A stretch of 64,000 nt of DNA from CAVYUC01 sp963783085 (GCA_963783085.1 CAWAMJ010000020.1:496001-560000), one strand, 5' to 3'; positions 9,278 through 18,559 are shown, counted from the first letter of the stretch. A program made the numbers and translations. Notes: generated by a model not told the origin, from the letters alone.

Positions 9278-10032
9278 AAACAAGTCCTATCGGGACGCAG
9301 TTATGGTAGAAATTAAATTAAGACAGCAAATTAAATCGCGTAGCGATGGTGTTTTAGGTCAACCCAATATAAATGCTTAACTAATTATAATTAAGAAACC
9401 AATAACACCATCCCTACGGGACTTTTGCTTTCGCACCTTTGCGAATGCTACCATAACATCGTGCCGATGGCACTTTCTAAAAGAATGCTACCATAACATC
9501 GTGCCGCTGGCACTTTCAAAAAATCGTCTGTCCAGACATGTTATGCCTGATGCTACCATAACATCGTGCCGCTGGCACTTTTTAAAGTCGCATAGCGACG
9601 CAGTTATGGTAGAAAATGGCAAATAATTGAAAATGAAATCGCGTAGCGATGGTGTTTTAACGTTAAACAACAATCTGATTTTTGCCAATGAAAAACCAAT
9701 AACACCGTCCCTACGGGACTTTTGCTTTCGCACCTTTGCGAATGCTACCATAACATCGTGCCGATGGCACTTTCTAAAAGAATGCTACCAAAACTGCGTG
9801 CCGATGGCACTTTCAAAAAATCGCCTATCCAGACATGTTATGCCTGATGCTACCGAAACATCGTGCCTTTGGCATTTTCTGATGCGTGCTGTTAAATTTG
9901 AGATACAAATGGCCAACCCTTTACACCTTTATTCAGACTTAAGCCTTCCAACCGAACCAAATAATGTAACTATAAAGTAAAATAAGCGTCATACCTATTG
10001 GCAGTCTTAATTATACAATCAAAAATATCACC

Positions 10033-11031
10033 ATGAAAACAGCAATGCATTTAAAAAAGTATACAATGATTGTGATGCTCATGACAGCGATTTCATTGTA
10101 TGGATTTTCAAAAGACGATCAACCTACCATTACAAAAACGTTTAACCTGAATCAGCCGGGAACTTTGAACGCCAAATCATCCGGTGGTGGCGTGGAGGTA
10201 AGAACCCACGATCAGAAAACCGTCGTGATACAGGCTTTTGTCCGGAAAAACGGAAGACTTTTATCCCCGACAGACAAGATGCTGAAGGAAGTGCTGGAGG
10301 ATTTCGATCTGGATTTCTCCAAAAGTGGTTCTGCTATAACAGCTATAGTGGAACGCCAGAGCCAATGGCGTTTTATGAATAATGTGGGCATTTCGTTAAC
10401 GATTTTAGTCCCCCGGGAAATGTCGTGTAATGTTTCGTCGAGTGGCGGAGGTGTAAATATTTCAGGTGTGGCCGGAACACATGATTTTTCCAGCAGCGGC
10501 GGTGGTGTTCACCTGGAGAACATTACCGGAAACACCAGGGCAAAGTCGTCAGGCGGTGGCGTGAAAGTTACAAACCAAAACGGGGATGTTCAGTTGCGTT
10601 CCAGCGGTGGCGGAGTTACCCTGGATGGCGCCCATGGTAACGTTGTGGCACACAGCTCAGGAGGCGGAGTGCACCTCAATGACATACACGGCGACGTGGA
10701 AGCCGGCAGCAGTGGCGGGGGCGTTACTATAACCGGAGAATCAGGCGCTGTAAAAGCCAAATCCAGCGGAGGATCAGTTCATGTAAACATCGGTAACTTA
10801 AGTAAGGAATTGCATCTGGAATCCAGTGGCGGAGGAGTTGATGCCATCATCCAAAATGGTGAAAACCTGGGCCTTGACCTTGATTTGAGCTCAGCAAGAG
10901 TCAATATTGATCTTCATAATTTCTCAGGAAAATCAGAAAAGGATCGTATTAAGGGAACCATGAATAACGGTGGAATCCCTGTTTATATGCGTGCTTCGGG
11001 AGGAAATGTTAATGTGCGCTATGAAGATTAA
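10033..11031 (+). CDS. DUF4097-type beta-solenoid envelope protein with SSGGGV repeats
   Basis: A 332-residue exported protein with a signal peptide at 1-27, KTFNLNQPGTLNAKSSGGGVEV at the start of the mature part, then a right-handed beta-helix region. The motif SSGGGV recurs nine times (one copy as SSGGSV) from residue about 50 to 275. The central copies have an 18-residue period (SSGGGV-x12), and a decayed copy lies near the C-terminus (RASGGNVNV). This resembles DUF4097/DUF4098 putative adhesin-like proteins. Codons differ between copies, so the repeat is old and selected. It precedes a permease gene by about 120 bases. Function is unknown; an envelope-stress or surface role linked to the transporters is inference. 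Confidence 0.8.
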   Translation: MKTAMHLKKYTMIVMLMTAISLYGFSKDDQPTITKTFNLNQPGTLNAKSSGGGVEVRTHDQKTVVIQAFVRKNGRLLSPTDKMLKEVLEDFDLDFSKSGSAITAIVERQSQWRFMNNVGISLTILVPREMSCNVSSSGGGVNISGVAGTHDFSSSGGGVHLENITGNTRAKSSGGGVKVTNQNGDVQLRSSGGGVTLDGAHGNVVAHSSGGGVHLNDIHGDVEAGSSGGGVTITGESGAVKAKSSGGSVHVNIGNLSKELHLESSGGGVDAIIQNGENLGLDLDLSSARVNIDLHNFSGKSEKDRIKGTMNNGGIPVYMRASGGNVNVRYED

Positions 11032-11149
11032 AAGTGTAATATAAATACGGGAATTTTTCGTTATAATCTCCCAAAACACGTAACATGAATGGGTTTTTGG
11101 GGTCTTTACCCTATCTGCTAAAGAACCATGGATTAATAAAATTTTAAAC

Positions 11150-13519
11150 ATGATTTTCAAAAACTTACGGATAGGCTGGAGAAACATCAGAAAAAATGGT
11201 ATTTTCTCCGTCATTAACATCACCGGACTATCGCTCGGAATTGCAGTGGCAATCCTCATTTTGTTCTGGGTTGTTGATGAATTGAGTTTCGATAAATTTC
11301 ATAAAAACATCAATCGCATTTATACGGTTTACGAACACCAGCAATATTCTGAAGGTCAGGAGTTATTTACTTTTTGTACGCCTTTCCCGCTCAGTAAAGA
11401 ATTTGTAAACAGCTACAGCGATGTGGAAAATGCGACTACATTTGCCGGTGTAGGTGAGCAACTCATTCGCTACGAAGATAAAGAATACAAAGAAGGTCCG
11501 GTGATTTGTGCAGACAGTGCGTTTTTAAATATTTTTTCTTTCGAAGTTTTAGAGGGCGACAGAAATGCACTGCAGGCGCCGGATAAAGTCATTATAAATA
11601 AAGAGATAGCTACACTTCTTTTTGGCAATGAACCGGCTGTGGGAAAGATGATTGCATTTAACGACACGCTTTCTTTTGCCGTTGGGGCCGTAATAAAAAC
11701 CGATAAGCTAAATTCGACCATCGAATTCAAAATTCTGGCGCCGTTGAAGCTGGTGGAAAGCTTTGGCGCCGATTTAACCCGGTGGGGAAACAACTGGCCG
11801 CGAACCAGCCTGCTTCTTGCCGAAAATGCAGACGCAGAAAGTTTAAACGCAAAAGCCACTGATTTTCTGAAAGATAAAGGACAGGAAAATACCACACTGC
11901 ATCTGTTTCCATTTCAAAATGAACGGCTTTATTCCTACTCCGGTAAAAACAACCGCATTCAGTATATTTATCAGTTTATCGGCATTGCTTTCATAATTAT
12001 CCTCATCGCCTCCATCAATTTTATTAATTTATCTACCGCCAAAGCAGAGCAGCGCCGTCCCGAGATAGGCATCCGGAAAGTGATGGGAGCCAATAAACTG
12101 TCGATTATGAACCAGTTTTTGCAGGAAAAAGGAATAATGATCTTTCTGAGCCTTCTTTTCAGTGCAATTCTGGTGCTCCTGTTTATGCCGGCTTTTCGTT
12201 CCCTCTCCGGCAAGGTCGTTTCGCTGAGCCTGCTTTCAAGTAAAATAATGATTCTGTTGCTCACCGGCGTGGTTATCACTGTTTTGGCGCTGTCGGTGGT
12301 TTACCCGTCGCTTTATGTATCTTCTTTCACACCGGCCCAGGCGATGAAAAACTCAAACGTGAAAAAACAGGGCAGGCTGGGTATGAAAAACCTGCTGGTA
12401 ACTATACAGTTTATTTTGTCGGTAGTGTTAATCAGCAGCACCATTGTAATTGCACGGCAATTAAATTTTATCAACAACTACGATTTGGGTTACGATCAGG
12501 CCAACCTGATTTATATCCCGCTCGATGGGGAAGCCAAAAACAAACACGAATCGCTGAAACAGGAGTTACTGGGAATACCGGGTGTAGTGAATGTTTCGCG
12601 CATGAGCCGCATTCCATTTTATGGCGGAAACTCGTCTTGGGGGTTCGACTGGGAAGGAAAAGACCCGGCAAACAAGGTTTTGATTTGCAACATGAATGTC
12701 GACCGCAATTATTTTGAGACTATGGGTATTCAAATTACCGAAGGCAGTAATTTTCCCGATAACTACAACGAAGTGCTGGATTTTGAAAAAGTTCCGTCGC
12801 CAAAAGTTATCCTGAACCAGGAAGCCATCCGCAGAATGGGAATAGAAAACCCGGTTGGAAAATATTTTGGAAGACAAGGGGAGGATGACAAGGGAGTAAT
12901 TGCCGGCATAACCACTGATTTCCACTTCGAGTCGTTAAAAAGACCTGTGGAACCGATGCTAATTATGCCGCTTTTTAACAAACCGGGTTTTATTGTTGCG
13001 CGGATTGATCCGGCAAATTTCACCCAAACCATTGCCAGTATTAAAAGTACGTGGAAAGAAATTTTACCACAGTCGGTTTGCGAAATCAAATTCTTCGATG
13101 AAAGCCTGAAAGAAATGTACAACTCAGAAATCAGAATTTCAGGATTATTCCGGTATTTCTCGTTTATTGCCATTTTTATTTCCTGCATCGGATTGTTCGG
13201 ATTATCACTCTTTGTAATTGAGCGCCGGAAAAAAGAAATTGGCGTGCGAAAAGTAAATGGCGCGAAAATCGGCGAAGTTATGTTTTTGCTGAACAAGGAT
13301 TTTATTCGCTGGGTATTTATTGCATTCGTAATTGCATGCCCGGTTGCCTGGCTGGTAATGCATAAATGGCTCGAAAACTTTGCCTACAAAACCAGCCTGA
13401 ACTGGTGGGTATTTGTCCTCGCCGGCGCCCTTTCCGTAATTATTGCGGTGTTAACGGTTTCCTATCAATCGTACAAAGCGGCTGTTCGAAATCCTGTTGA
13501 GGCGCTCAGATATGAGTAA
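11150..13519 (+). CDS. FtsX/MacB-type ABC transporter permease
   Basis: An intact 789-residue permease. It starts MIFKNLRIGWRNIRKNGIFS, has a first membrane helix at about 20-43, and a first MacB_PCD domain with LLFGNEPAVGKM. The first FtsX block contains RRPEIGIRKVMGAN, and a mid-protein membrane segment reads LLVTIQFILSVVLISSTIVI. The second PCD domain has FEKVPSPKVILNQEAIRRMG. The C-terminal FtsX block has RKKEIGVRKVNGAK, and the protein ends RNPVEALRYE. It is the third large permease in the region and no ATPase gene is adjacent, so it may share the one at 4634. A fragment of a further paralogue follows directly. Confidence 0.9.
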   Translation: MIFKNLRIGWRNIRKNGIFSVINITGLSLGIAVAILILFWVVDELSFDKFHKNINRIYTVYEHQQYSEGQELFTFCTPFPLSKEFVNSYSDVENATTFAGVGEQLIRYEDKEYKEGPVICADSAFLNIFSFEVLEGDRNALQAPDKVIINKEIATLLFGNEPAVGKMIAFNDTLSFAVGAVIKTDKLNSTIEFKILAPLKLVESFGADLTRWGNNWPRTSLLLAENADAESLNAKATDFLKDKGQENTTLHLFPFQNERLYSYSGKNNRIQYIYQFIGIAFIIILIASINFINLSTAKAEQRRPEIGIRKVMGANKLSIMNQFLQEKGIMIFLSLLFSAILVLLFMPAFRSLSGKVVSLSLLSSKIMILLLTGVVITVLALSVVYPSLYVSSFTPAQAMKNSNVKKQGRLGMKNLLVTIQFILSVVLISSTIVIARQLNFINNYDLGYDQANLIYIPLDGEAKNKHESLKQELLGIPGVVNVSRMSRIPFYGGNSSWGFDWEGKDPANKVLICNMNVDRNYFETMGIQITEGSNFPDNYNEVLDFEKVPSPKVILNQEAIRRMGIENPVGKYFGRQGEDDKGVIAGITTDFHFESLKRPVEPMLIMPLFNKPGFIVARIDPANFTQTIASIKSTWKEILPQSVCEIKFFDESLKEMYNSEIRISGLFRYFSFIAIFISCIGLFGLSLFVIERRKKEIGVRKVNGAKIGEVMFLLNKDFIRWVFIAFVIACPVAWLVMHKWLENFAYKTSLNWWVFVLAGALSVIIAVLTVSYQSYKAAVRNPVEALRYE

Positions 13520-13537
13520 CCCGCTTTTTGTTTTTAC

Positions 13538-13826
13538 CCTCTGAACGCAGATCCAAACAAGCGGCAGCGTTATGAAGGATTCGAAAGTGATTTGCTCAGC
13601 CAGCAGTTTTATCATTTGGGTTTCTGTTGCATTCGTTGTTGCCGTGCCATTTTCATGGTGGGCCATGAACCGCTGGCTTGCGAATTTTGCCTACCGGACA
13701 CAATTAAACTGGTGGATATTTTTCCTGGCGGGAATACTTGTGCTGGGAATCACGGTGCTCACCGTTTCTGTTCAATCCTGTAAAACCGCTACTAAAAATC
13801 CTGTTGAGAGTCTGCGGTACGAGTAA
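13538..13826 (+). pseudogene. C-terminal remnant of a fourth FtsX permease
   Basis: The last 75 or so residues of an FtsX block (WVSVAFVVAVPFSWWAMNRW, then AYRTQLNWWIFFLAGI and NPVESLRYE) remain without the preceding 700 residues. Upstream, S-D-L-L-S-Q-Q-F-Y-H is readable in another frame; one extra T at about 13616 (CATTTGGG) would explain the shift. The fragment follows the stop of the intact permease by less than 60 bases, as expected after recombination between tandem paralogues. Its last codons overlap the 3' end of the convergent MFS gene. An isolated product starting at 13572 is improbable. Confidence 0.75.
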
Positions 13827-15009
13827 AGGATAAACTTAGTTTCTTTCTGTTTGCCCATGCATATTTTCCTACCACAATCAACTGAAACAGGATAAACGGC
13901 AGGTTCAGCAACAGTAAATTTTTCCAGCCGACAGCAAAAATAAACCAACCGGCTGAGAGGGAAGCCACGGCCTGTGTTCCAAAAATGACAAAATCGTTAA
14001 TTGCCTGCACTTTAAAACGCTCGCTGGGTTTGTAAGTTTGCGGCAATAGTGTTGTTGCCCCGATAAAAAGGAAGTTCCAGCCCACACCAAGCAACACCAG
14101 CGAAATCCAGTAATTGAACAGGTTTTTACCGGCAAATGCTACAACAATGCAAACCAGGTAAGCAAGCAATCCCAGTAACATCATTCTCGAAATGCCCAGT
14201 TTTTTTATTACCCAGGCGGTAATCAGCGAGGGTAAAAACATGGCAATAATATGACTTTGAATAACCCATTTGGTATGTTCGAGCGAGTGGCCGTCCATCA
14301 CGTGCATACTCACCGGAGTTGCGGTCATTATAAAACTCATTACGGCATAGCCAATGGTAGCGCTAAGCAAGGCAACAAGAAATACCCGTTGTTTCAGGAT
14401 AATTTTTAAAGGCCGCTGCGGATGTTGGTTGCTTTCTTCGCGGATAACCGGATTTTTAAAAGCCAGCAAAAACAACAAGCCCATAATAAACAATCCGGCG
14501 AGTAAAATAAATGAACCTGCAAATTCCACGTTGAGTAAATCTTTCCCGAACATCGCAATTTCGGGCCCGAGAAATGCCGCCGCAATTCCTCCCACCAAAA
14601 CCATGGAAGCCGCTTTTGGAATCAAATTTTCGGAAACGCTTTCCATAGAGGCAAACCGGAACTGCATGACACACGAATAAGCGGCGCCAAGTAAAAAAGT
14701 GCTAAGGCAAAACAGGTAAAAATTCGAAATGGAGATGGCATAACCAGCCAGTAGAGCAACAAAAATGGAAAAAATGATAATGATAAAAAATGAACGCCGC
14801 CTGCCGATAGTGTTCATCAGCAAGGTAACCGGAGGTATTGTTGCAGCAGTACCAATAACAATGCTTGCCACCGGCAGGGTAGCCAGATTTTCAACCGGCG
14901 CCAGTTTAGTCCCAACCAGTCCGCCCGCAAAAACCACCAGCGAGCTCACCGATAAAATTAATGCTTGTGCAATGGTAAGTACCCATACATTTTTTGGTAA
15001 TTTGTTCAT
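13792..15009 (-). CDS. MFS transporter
   Basis: A 405-residue, strongly hydrophobic protein with about twelve predicted membrane segments and the MFS loop 2-3 signature region NTIGRRRSFFIIIIF (about residues 65-79). A central charged loop (REESNQHPQRPLK) separates the two six-helix halves. A secondary transporter or permease in the inner membrane; substrate not predictable. Its 3' end overlaps the converging permease remnant by 35 bases, evidence that the remnant is not a functional gene. Confidence 0.85.
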   Translation of the reverse strand: MNKLPKNVWVLTIAQALILSVSSLVVFAGGLVGTKLAPVENLATLPVASIVIGTAATIPPVTLLMNTIGRRRSFFIIIIFSIFVALLAGYAISISNFYLFCLSTFLLGAAYSCVMQFRFASMESVSENLIPKAASMVLVGGIAAAFLGPEIAMFGKDLLNVEFAGSFILLAGLFIMGLLFLLAFKNPVIREESNQHPQRPLKIILKQRVFLVALLSATIGYAVMSFIMTATPVSMHVMDGHSLEHTKWVIQSHIIAMFLPSLITAWVIKKLGISRMMLLGLLAYLVCIVVAFAGKNLFNYWISLVLLGVGWNFLFIGATTLLPQTYKPSERFKVQAINDFVIFGTQAVASLSAGWFIFAVGWKNLLLLNLPFILFQLIVVGKYAWANRKKLSLSFTRTADSQQDF

Positions 15010-15444
15010 TTAAGTCGATTGATAATACAACATGAAACAACTGCAAAAAGACTATTGTTTTCAATGCCGGAAAATTCAACGCGCTGAATCTCGCAAATTG
15101 AATAATCTTTAAATCCTGTGAATGTTCTGTTTGTTTCTTCATATTTTTATTTTCGTGTTGAAATATTCAGTGATTGTTTTTTATAAAAACGCTTATTTAT
15201 GGGCACCTCTAAAAACCCAATATTAATATAAACAATTGAATGTTAGTGATTTAATCAGTGATTAAAACGATGCAAAATATAAATCCGTTAGGCCTTTTCG
15301 ACGACCATATTTTGATGGAAAGCCCACCAAGATATGGAGTTTATTGATTGAAATTTACTCAGGGTTTTACTTTGAGTGAAGCCCTGATTAAAGTCCTGTT
15401 TCGGTTTGAGAGAATATTCATTTCCTACACGAATTCTAATTATA

Positions 15445-15538
15445 TTTAAGTATACTTAAAGGAATTGATAATAAATCGGTTTCTTTAAGTATATTTGAAC
15501 AAATTTCAAATTGAAAAATTATCATTAAGTATACTTAA
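15445..15538. promoter_or_regulatory. triple palindromic operator upstream of ATPase gene
   Basis: Three copies of the palindrome TTTAAGTATACTTAAA: a perfect 16-bp copy at 15445-15460, a degenerate copy at 15484-15496 and a perfect 14-bp core at 15525-15538, the last ending one base before the ATPase start codon. Their centres are spaced 39 and 40 bases apart, close to four helical turns, so a protein could bind all three on one DNA face. The rest of the 530-base gap (15010-15444) shows no gene; one weak stem (CAGGG...CCCTG near 15360-15388) is visible. Confidence 0.6.
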
Positions 15539-15539
15539 A

Positions 15540-16742
15540 ATGCTGGACAATATTAAACGGGAACATTACTTGAAAAAAATACGCCCTTTCATTAACCAGT
15601 CATTTATAAAAGTACTCATTGGTCAAAGAAGGGTTGGTAAAAGCTATTTGCTGAAACAGATTATGGAAGAAATTCTTTTAAATAATCAGAATGCAAATAC
15701 CATTTTTATTGACAAGGAAAAGTATGAGTTTGATACCATTCAAAATTATCACCATCTTATTAAATATGTAAAGAGTCGTCAAAAGAAAGGTCAAAATTAC
15801 CTGTTTATTGATGAAATTCAGGAAATTGAGGGTTTTGAAAAGGCCCTGAGAAGTTTATTGTCGGATGGATTCTTTGACATTTATTGTACTGGCAGTAACG
15901 CAAACATGCTCTCCACCGACATTGCTACGGTGTTAAGTGGTCGCCAAATGGTTTTTGAAATATATAGTTTATCATTTAAAGAGTTTTGCCAGTTTCATCA
16001 ACTCGGAATTAATTCCGACACATTAAACCAGTATTTAAAATATGGCGGATTACCTTATTTGATACACCTTCCGAAAGAGGATGAAATTATTTTCGAATAT
16101 CTCGACAATATTTACGCAACCATTTTATTTCGTGATATCATTTCACGAAATGAAATAAGGGATGTTCCATTTTTAAACAATTTGCTCCGATTTTTAGCTG
16201 ATAAAACGGGTAGTTTGGTGTCGGCAAAAAAGATATCCGACTATTTGAAATCACAGCAATCATCAAAATCTGTTTCGGTAATTTTAAGCTACATTTCCTA
16301 TCTCGAAAATGCTTATTTTATATTTAAAGCGAAGCGTAAAGACATACAGGGGAAAAAAATATTTGAGATAGGAGAGAAATATTATTTTGAAGATTTTGGA
16401 CTTAGAAATTCCGTTAACGGATACAAATCGGCTGACATAAACAAGATTACTGAAAATGCGGTTTTCCTTCATTTGTTAATAAACGGGTATAAAATATTCG
16501 TTGGAAAGACCGGTGATAAAGAGATTGATTTTATTGCGGAAAGACAAAATGAATTGCTGTATGTGCAGGTCACTTCATATCTAACCGACGAAAAGGTTAT
16601 TGAACGTGAATTCGGAAATCTATTGTCTGTCCCCGATAATTACCCCAAATTGGTTATTTCTCTCGATGAATTTTCCGGTAGTTCAACATATAAAGGTATT
16701 CAGCATTTAACCTTACTCGAATTTTTATCGAATAGCATATAA
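15540..16742 (+). CDS. AAA family ATPase with DUF4143 domain
   Basis: A 400-residue protein from the ATG at 15540 (a TTG at 15495 is in frame but lies inside the operator repeats). The Walker A is GQRRVGKS (about residues 26-33), Walker B YLFIDEIQEI and sensor 1 CTGSNANML; next come SGRQMVFEIYSLSFKEF and YGGLPYLI. A C-terminal DUF4143/nuclease-like region includes GKTGDKEIDFIAERQN and LLYVQVTSY, with D and Q-x-T in place of the usual E-V-K. This is the COG1373 family, abundant in Bacteroidota and of unknown function, often isolated and mobile-looking. It is probably autoregulated through the palindromes directly upstream. Confidence 0.85.
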   Translation: MLDNIKREHYLKKIRPFINQSFIKVLIGQRRVGKSYLLKQIMEEILLNNQNANTIFIDKEKYEFDTIQNYHHLIKYVKSRQKKGQNYLFIDEIQEIEGFEKALRSLLSDGFFDIYCTGSNANMLSTDIATVLSGRQMVFEIYSLSFKEFCQFHQLGINSDTLNQYLKYGGLPYLIHLPKEDEIIFEYLDNIYATILFRDIISRNEIRDVPFLNNLLRFLADKTGSLVSAKKISDYLKSQQSSKSVSVILSYISYLENAYFIFKAKRKDIQGKKIFEIGEKYYFEDFGLRNSVNGYKSADINKITENAVFLHLLINGYKIFVGKTGDKEIDFIAERQNELLYVQVTSYLTDEKVIEREFGNLLSVPDNYPKLVISLDEFSGSSTYKGIQHLTLLEFLSNSI

Positions 16743-16769
16743 AGCCGCGAAGAATAGCAAGGTCTTATT

Positions 16770-16962
16770 TTAAGGGAAGCTCTCCCTTAAGACTACAAAT
16801 TAAGTAAATAATCAAAAATAAACGATTTAAGGGAACACACTTTAAAATATACAAAATCATCCGTGAAAATCTAAAATCTGATTTTAATATTTCACGGTAA
16901 AAAGTAAAAATTAATCCGTGAAAATTTAAAATACGCGGGACTTCGACTTTCCCAGGTCGAAG
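16770..16962. repeat. three hairpins between convergent ATPase and gltX genes
   Basis: The stem TTAAGGGA/TCCCTTAA (16770-16790), an imperfect palindrome with ends CCGTGAAA/TTTCACGG (about 16861-16897) and CTTCGAC/GTCGAAG (16941-16962) lie in the 254 bases between converging genes. None has a clean T-run, so calling any of them the terminator is uncertain, but position favours termination of one or both genes. Confidence 0.4.
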
Positions 16963-16996
16963 ATATTTGTCGAGTTTGGAAAGTCTGGGGTCTGAT

Positions 16997-18529
16997 TTAG
17001 TTTGGAATTGCCTTGATTGCTGAATGAATGCGTGAAATCGTTTCCTCTTTTCCAAGGATTTCACAGATTACAAATAAATCGGGCCCCACATTCCCTCCAA
17101 CAAGGCATAAACGAAGCGGGTTCATAACGGCGCCAAAACCCCATTCTTTTTCATTCATAAAACCCGAAAATTTTTCTTTGATTGATTCTGCCTTCCAATC
17201 TTCAAAAGAATCAAAAAGTCCGGCAATTGCAGTTAATTTTTCCGGGGTGTCTTCTTTCCAGCGTTTTTTTATTGCTTTTTCGTCGTAAGACGTTGGCGCC
17301 ACAAAAAAGAAATGCCCCTGATCCCACAAATCAGCCACAAATTCGCAGCGTTCTTTTACCTCGCCAACTACTCTTTCTGTTTTTTCATCAGAAGCAGCAA
17401 CACCTTTTTCTTCCAGGACAGGTTTAAAAAGTTTGGCCAGTTCCGTTACGGATTTTTGCTGGAAATAATGTTTGTTGAACCACTTTGCCTTTTCCGGGTC
17501 AAAGCGGGAGCCCGATTTCACCACCCGTTCGAGGCTAAAAATATCAGCCAGTTCTTCCAGCGAGAAGAATTCCTGTTCGGTGCCGGGATTCCAGCCCAGC
17601 AAAGCCAGCAGGTTTATAAATGCTTCGGGGAAATAACCATCTTCGCGGTAGCCCCGTGAAATTTCGCCGGTTTCGGGGTCTTTCCATTCCAGCGGAAAAA
17701 CCGGGAAGCCCATTTTATCTCCGTCGCGTTTGCTGAGTTTTCCCTTGCCAACCGGTTTTAATATGAGCGGCAAATGGGCAAACCAGGGTTTGATTTCTTC
17801 CCAGCCAAATGCTTTATACAGCAGCACATGCAGCGGCATCGACGGCAACCACTCTTCCCCGCGGATAACGTGTGTAATTTCCATCAGATGGTCGTCAACT
17901 ACGTTGGCCAGGTGGTAGGTTGGCATTCCGTCGGCTTTAAACAGCACTTTATCGTCGAGGCTTTTTGTAGTGTTAAATGTCACCTTCCCGCGGATTAAAT
18001 CATCTTCGGTAACATCTGTATCTTCCGGCATTTTAAACCGAATGACATAATTTTCGCCGGCTTCCATTTTTTGTTTCACTTCTTCAGCAGACAAATTCAG
18101 CGAGTTATTCAGCTTTTCGCGGGTACCGATTCCGTATGAAAATGTTTCTTTATTGGTTTCGGCTGCTTTCCTCAATTCGTCAATTTCTTCGGGGGTATCA
18201 AAAGCAATGTAGGCCCAGCCTGATTCTACCAGTTGGTCGGCATATTTTTTATACAGTTCCTTGCGTTCGCTTTGCCGGTACGGACCAAATTCACCACCCA
18301 TTCCGGGGCCTTCCACCGGATTTAGTCCACACCATTTCAAACTTTCAATAATATATTCTTCGGCTCCCGGTACATACCGGTTTTGGTCGGTATCTTCGAT
18401 GCGAAGGATAAAATCGCCGCTGTTTTTTTTGGCAAACAGGTAGTTAAACAAAGCGGTTCTAACGCCACCCATGTGCAGCGGACCGGTTGGACTTGGGGCA
18501 AAACGTACCCTAACTTTTGCGTTGCTCAT
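16997..18529 (-). CDS. gltX: glutamyl-tRNA synthetase
   Basis: A 510-residue class I aminoacyl-tRNA synthetase. The HIGH-type motif is in PSPTGPLHMGGVRTALFNYL (residues 11-30), and the KMSKS-type loop is KLSKRDGDKMG. The usual Glu-tRNA synthetase core lies between them (FILRIEDTDQNRYVPGAEEY, then GMPTYHLANVVDDHLMEITH). It charges tRNA-Glu with glutamate in the cytoplasm. The length is normal and the frame is unbroken, in contrast to the neighbouring accessory genes. A TATCTTTG (-7 type) element lies about 25 bases upstream. Confidence 0.97.
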   Translation of the reverse strand: MSNAKVRVRFAPSPTGPLHMGGVRTALFNYLFAKKNSGDFILRIEDTDQNRYVPGAEEYIIESLKWCGLNPVEGPGMGGEFGPYRQSERKELYKKYADQLVESGWAYIAFDTPEEIDELRKAAETNKETFSYGIGTREKLNNSLNLSAEEVKQKMEAGENYVIRFKMPEDTDVTEDDLIRGKVTFNTTKSLDDKVLFKADGMPTYHLANVVDDHLMEITHVIRGEEWLPSMPLHVLLYKAFGWEEIKPWFAHLPLILKPVGKGKLSKRDGDKMGFPVFPLEWKDPETGEISRGYREDGYFPEAFINLLALLGWNPGTEQEFFSLEELADIFSLERVVKSGSRFDPEKAKWFNKHYFQQKSVTELAKLFKPVLEEKGVAASDEKTERVVGEVKERCEFVADLWDQGHFFFVAPTSYDEKAIKKRWKEDTPEKLTAIAGLFDSFEDWKAESIKEKFSGFMNEKEWGFGAVMNPLRLCLVGGNVGPDLFVICEILGKEETISRIHSAIKAIPN

Positions 18530-18551
18530 TGCTCTTTTTTATAATTCGCTG

Positions 18552-18559
18552 CAAAGATA
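18552..18559 (-). promoter_or_regulatory. probable -7 element for gltX
   Basis: On the minus strand it reads TATCTTTG, matching the Bacteroidota TAnnTTTG consensus, 22 bases before the gltX start codon. No clear -33 TTTG was found at the expected distance. Confidence 0.5.

Larger units (their letters stand above)
8878..9880. repeat. REP-like palindrome array A, right part with 262-bp direct repeats
   Basis: About 1.1 kb without a gene after the transposase. Two near-identical direct repeats (8878-9139 and 9140-9400; a third begins at 9401 and diverges) each contain GTCCC-nnn-GGGAC, GTGCC-nnn-GGCAC, a 19-codon permease gene tail, GTCCC again and a TCGC-type palindrome. From 9401 the array returns to the unit type seen on the left. 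Perfect GTGCC-(G)nT-GGCAC stems start at 8938, 9199, 9461, 9501, 9566, 9758 and 9798, with a decayed one at 9863. The last 150 bases before the next gene (9881-10032) show nothing recognisable except a possible degenerate gene tail near 9889. Confidence 0.8.

Noticed and set aside
7858..9880. CRISPR array
   Set aside because: Repeats are short palindromes with variable spacing and no unique spacers of constant length; no cas genes are nearby.
13572..13826. independent small membrane-protein gene
   Set aside because: It is the C-terminal end of an FtsX block, lacks a ribosome-binding context and overlaps the convergent MFS gene.
15495..15539. TTG start of the DUF4143 ATPase
   Set aside because: It would place the coding start inside the regulatory palindromes; the ATG at 15540 begins the conserved domain directly.
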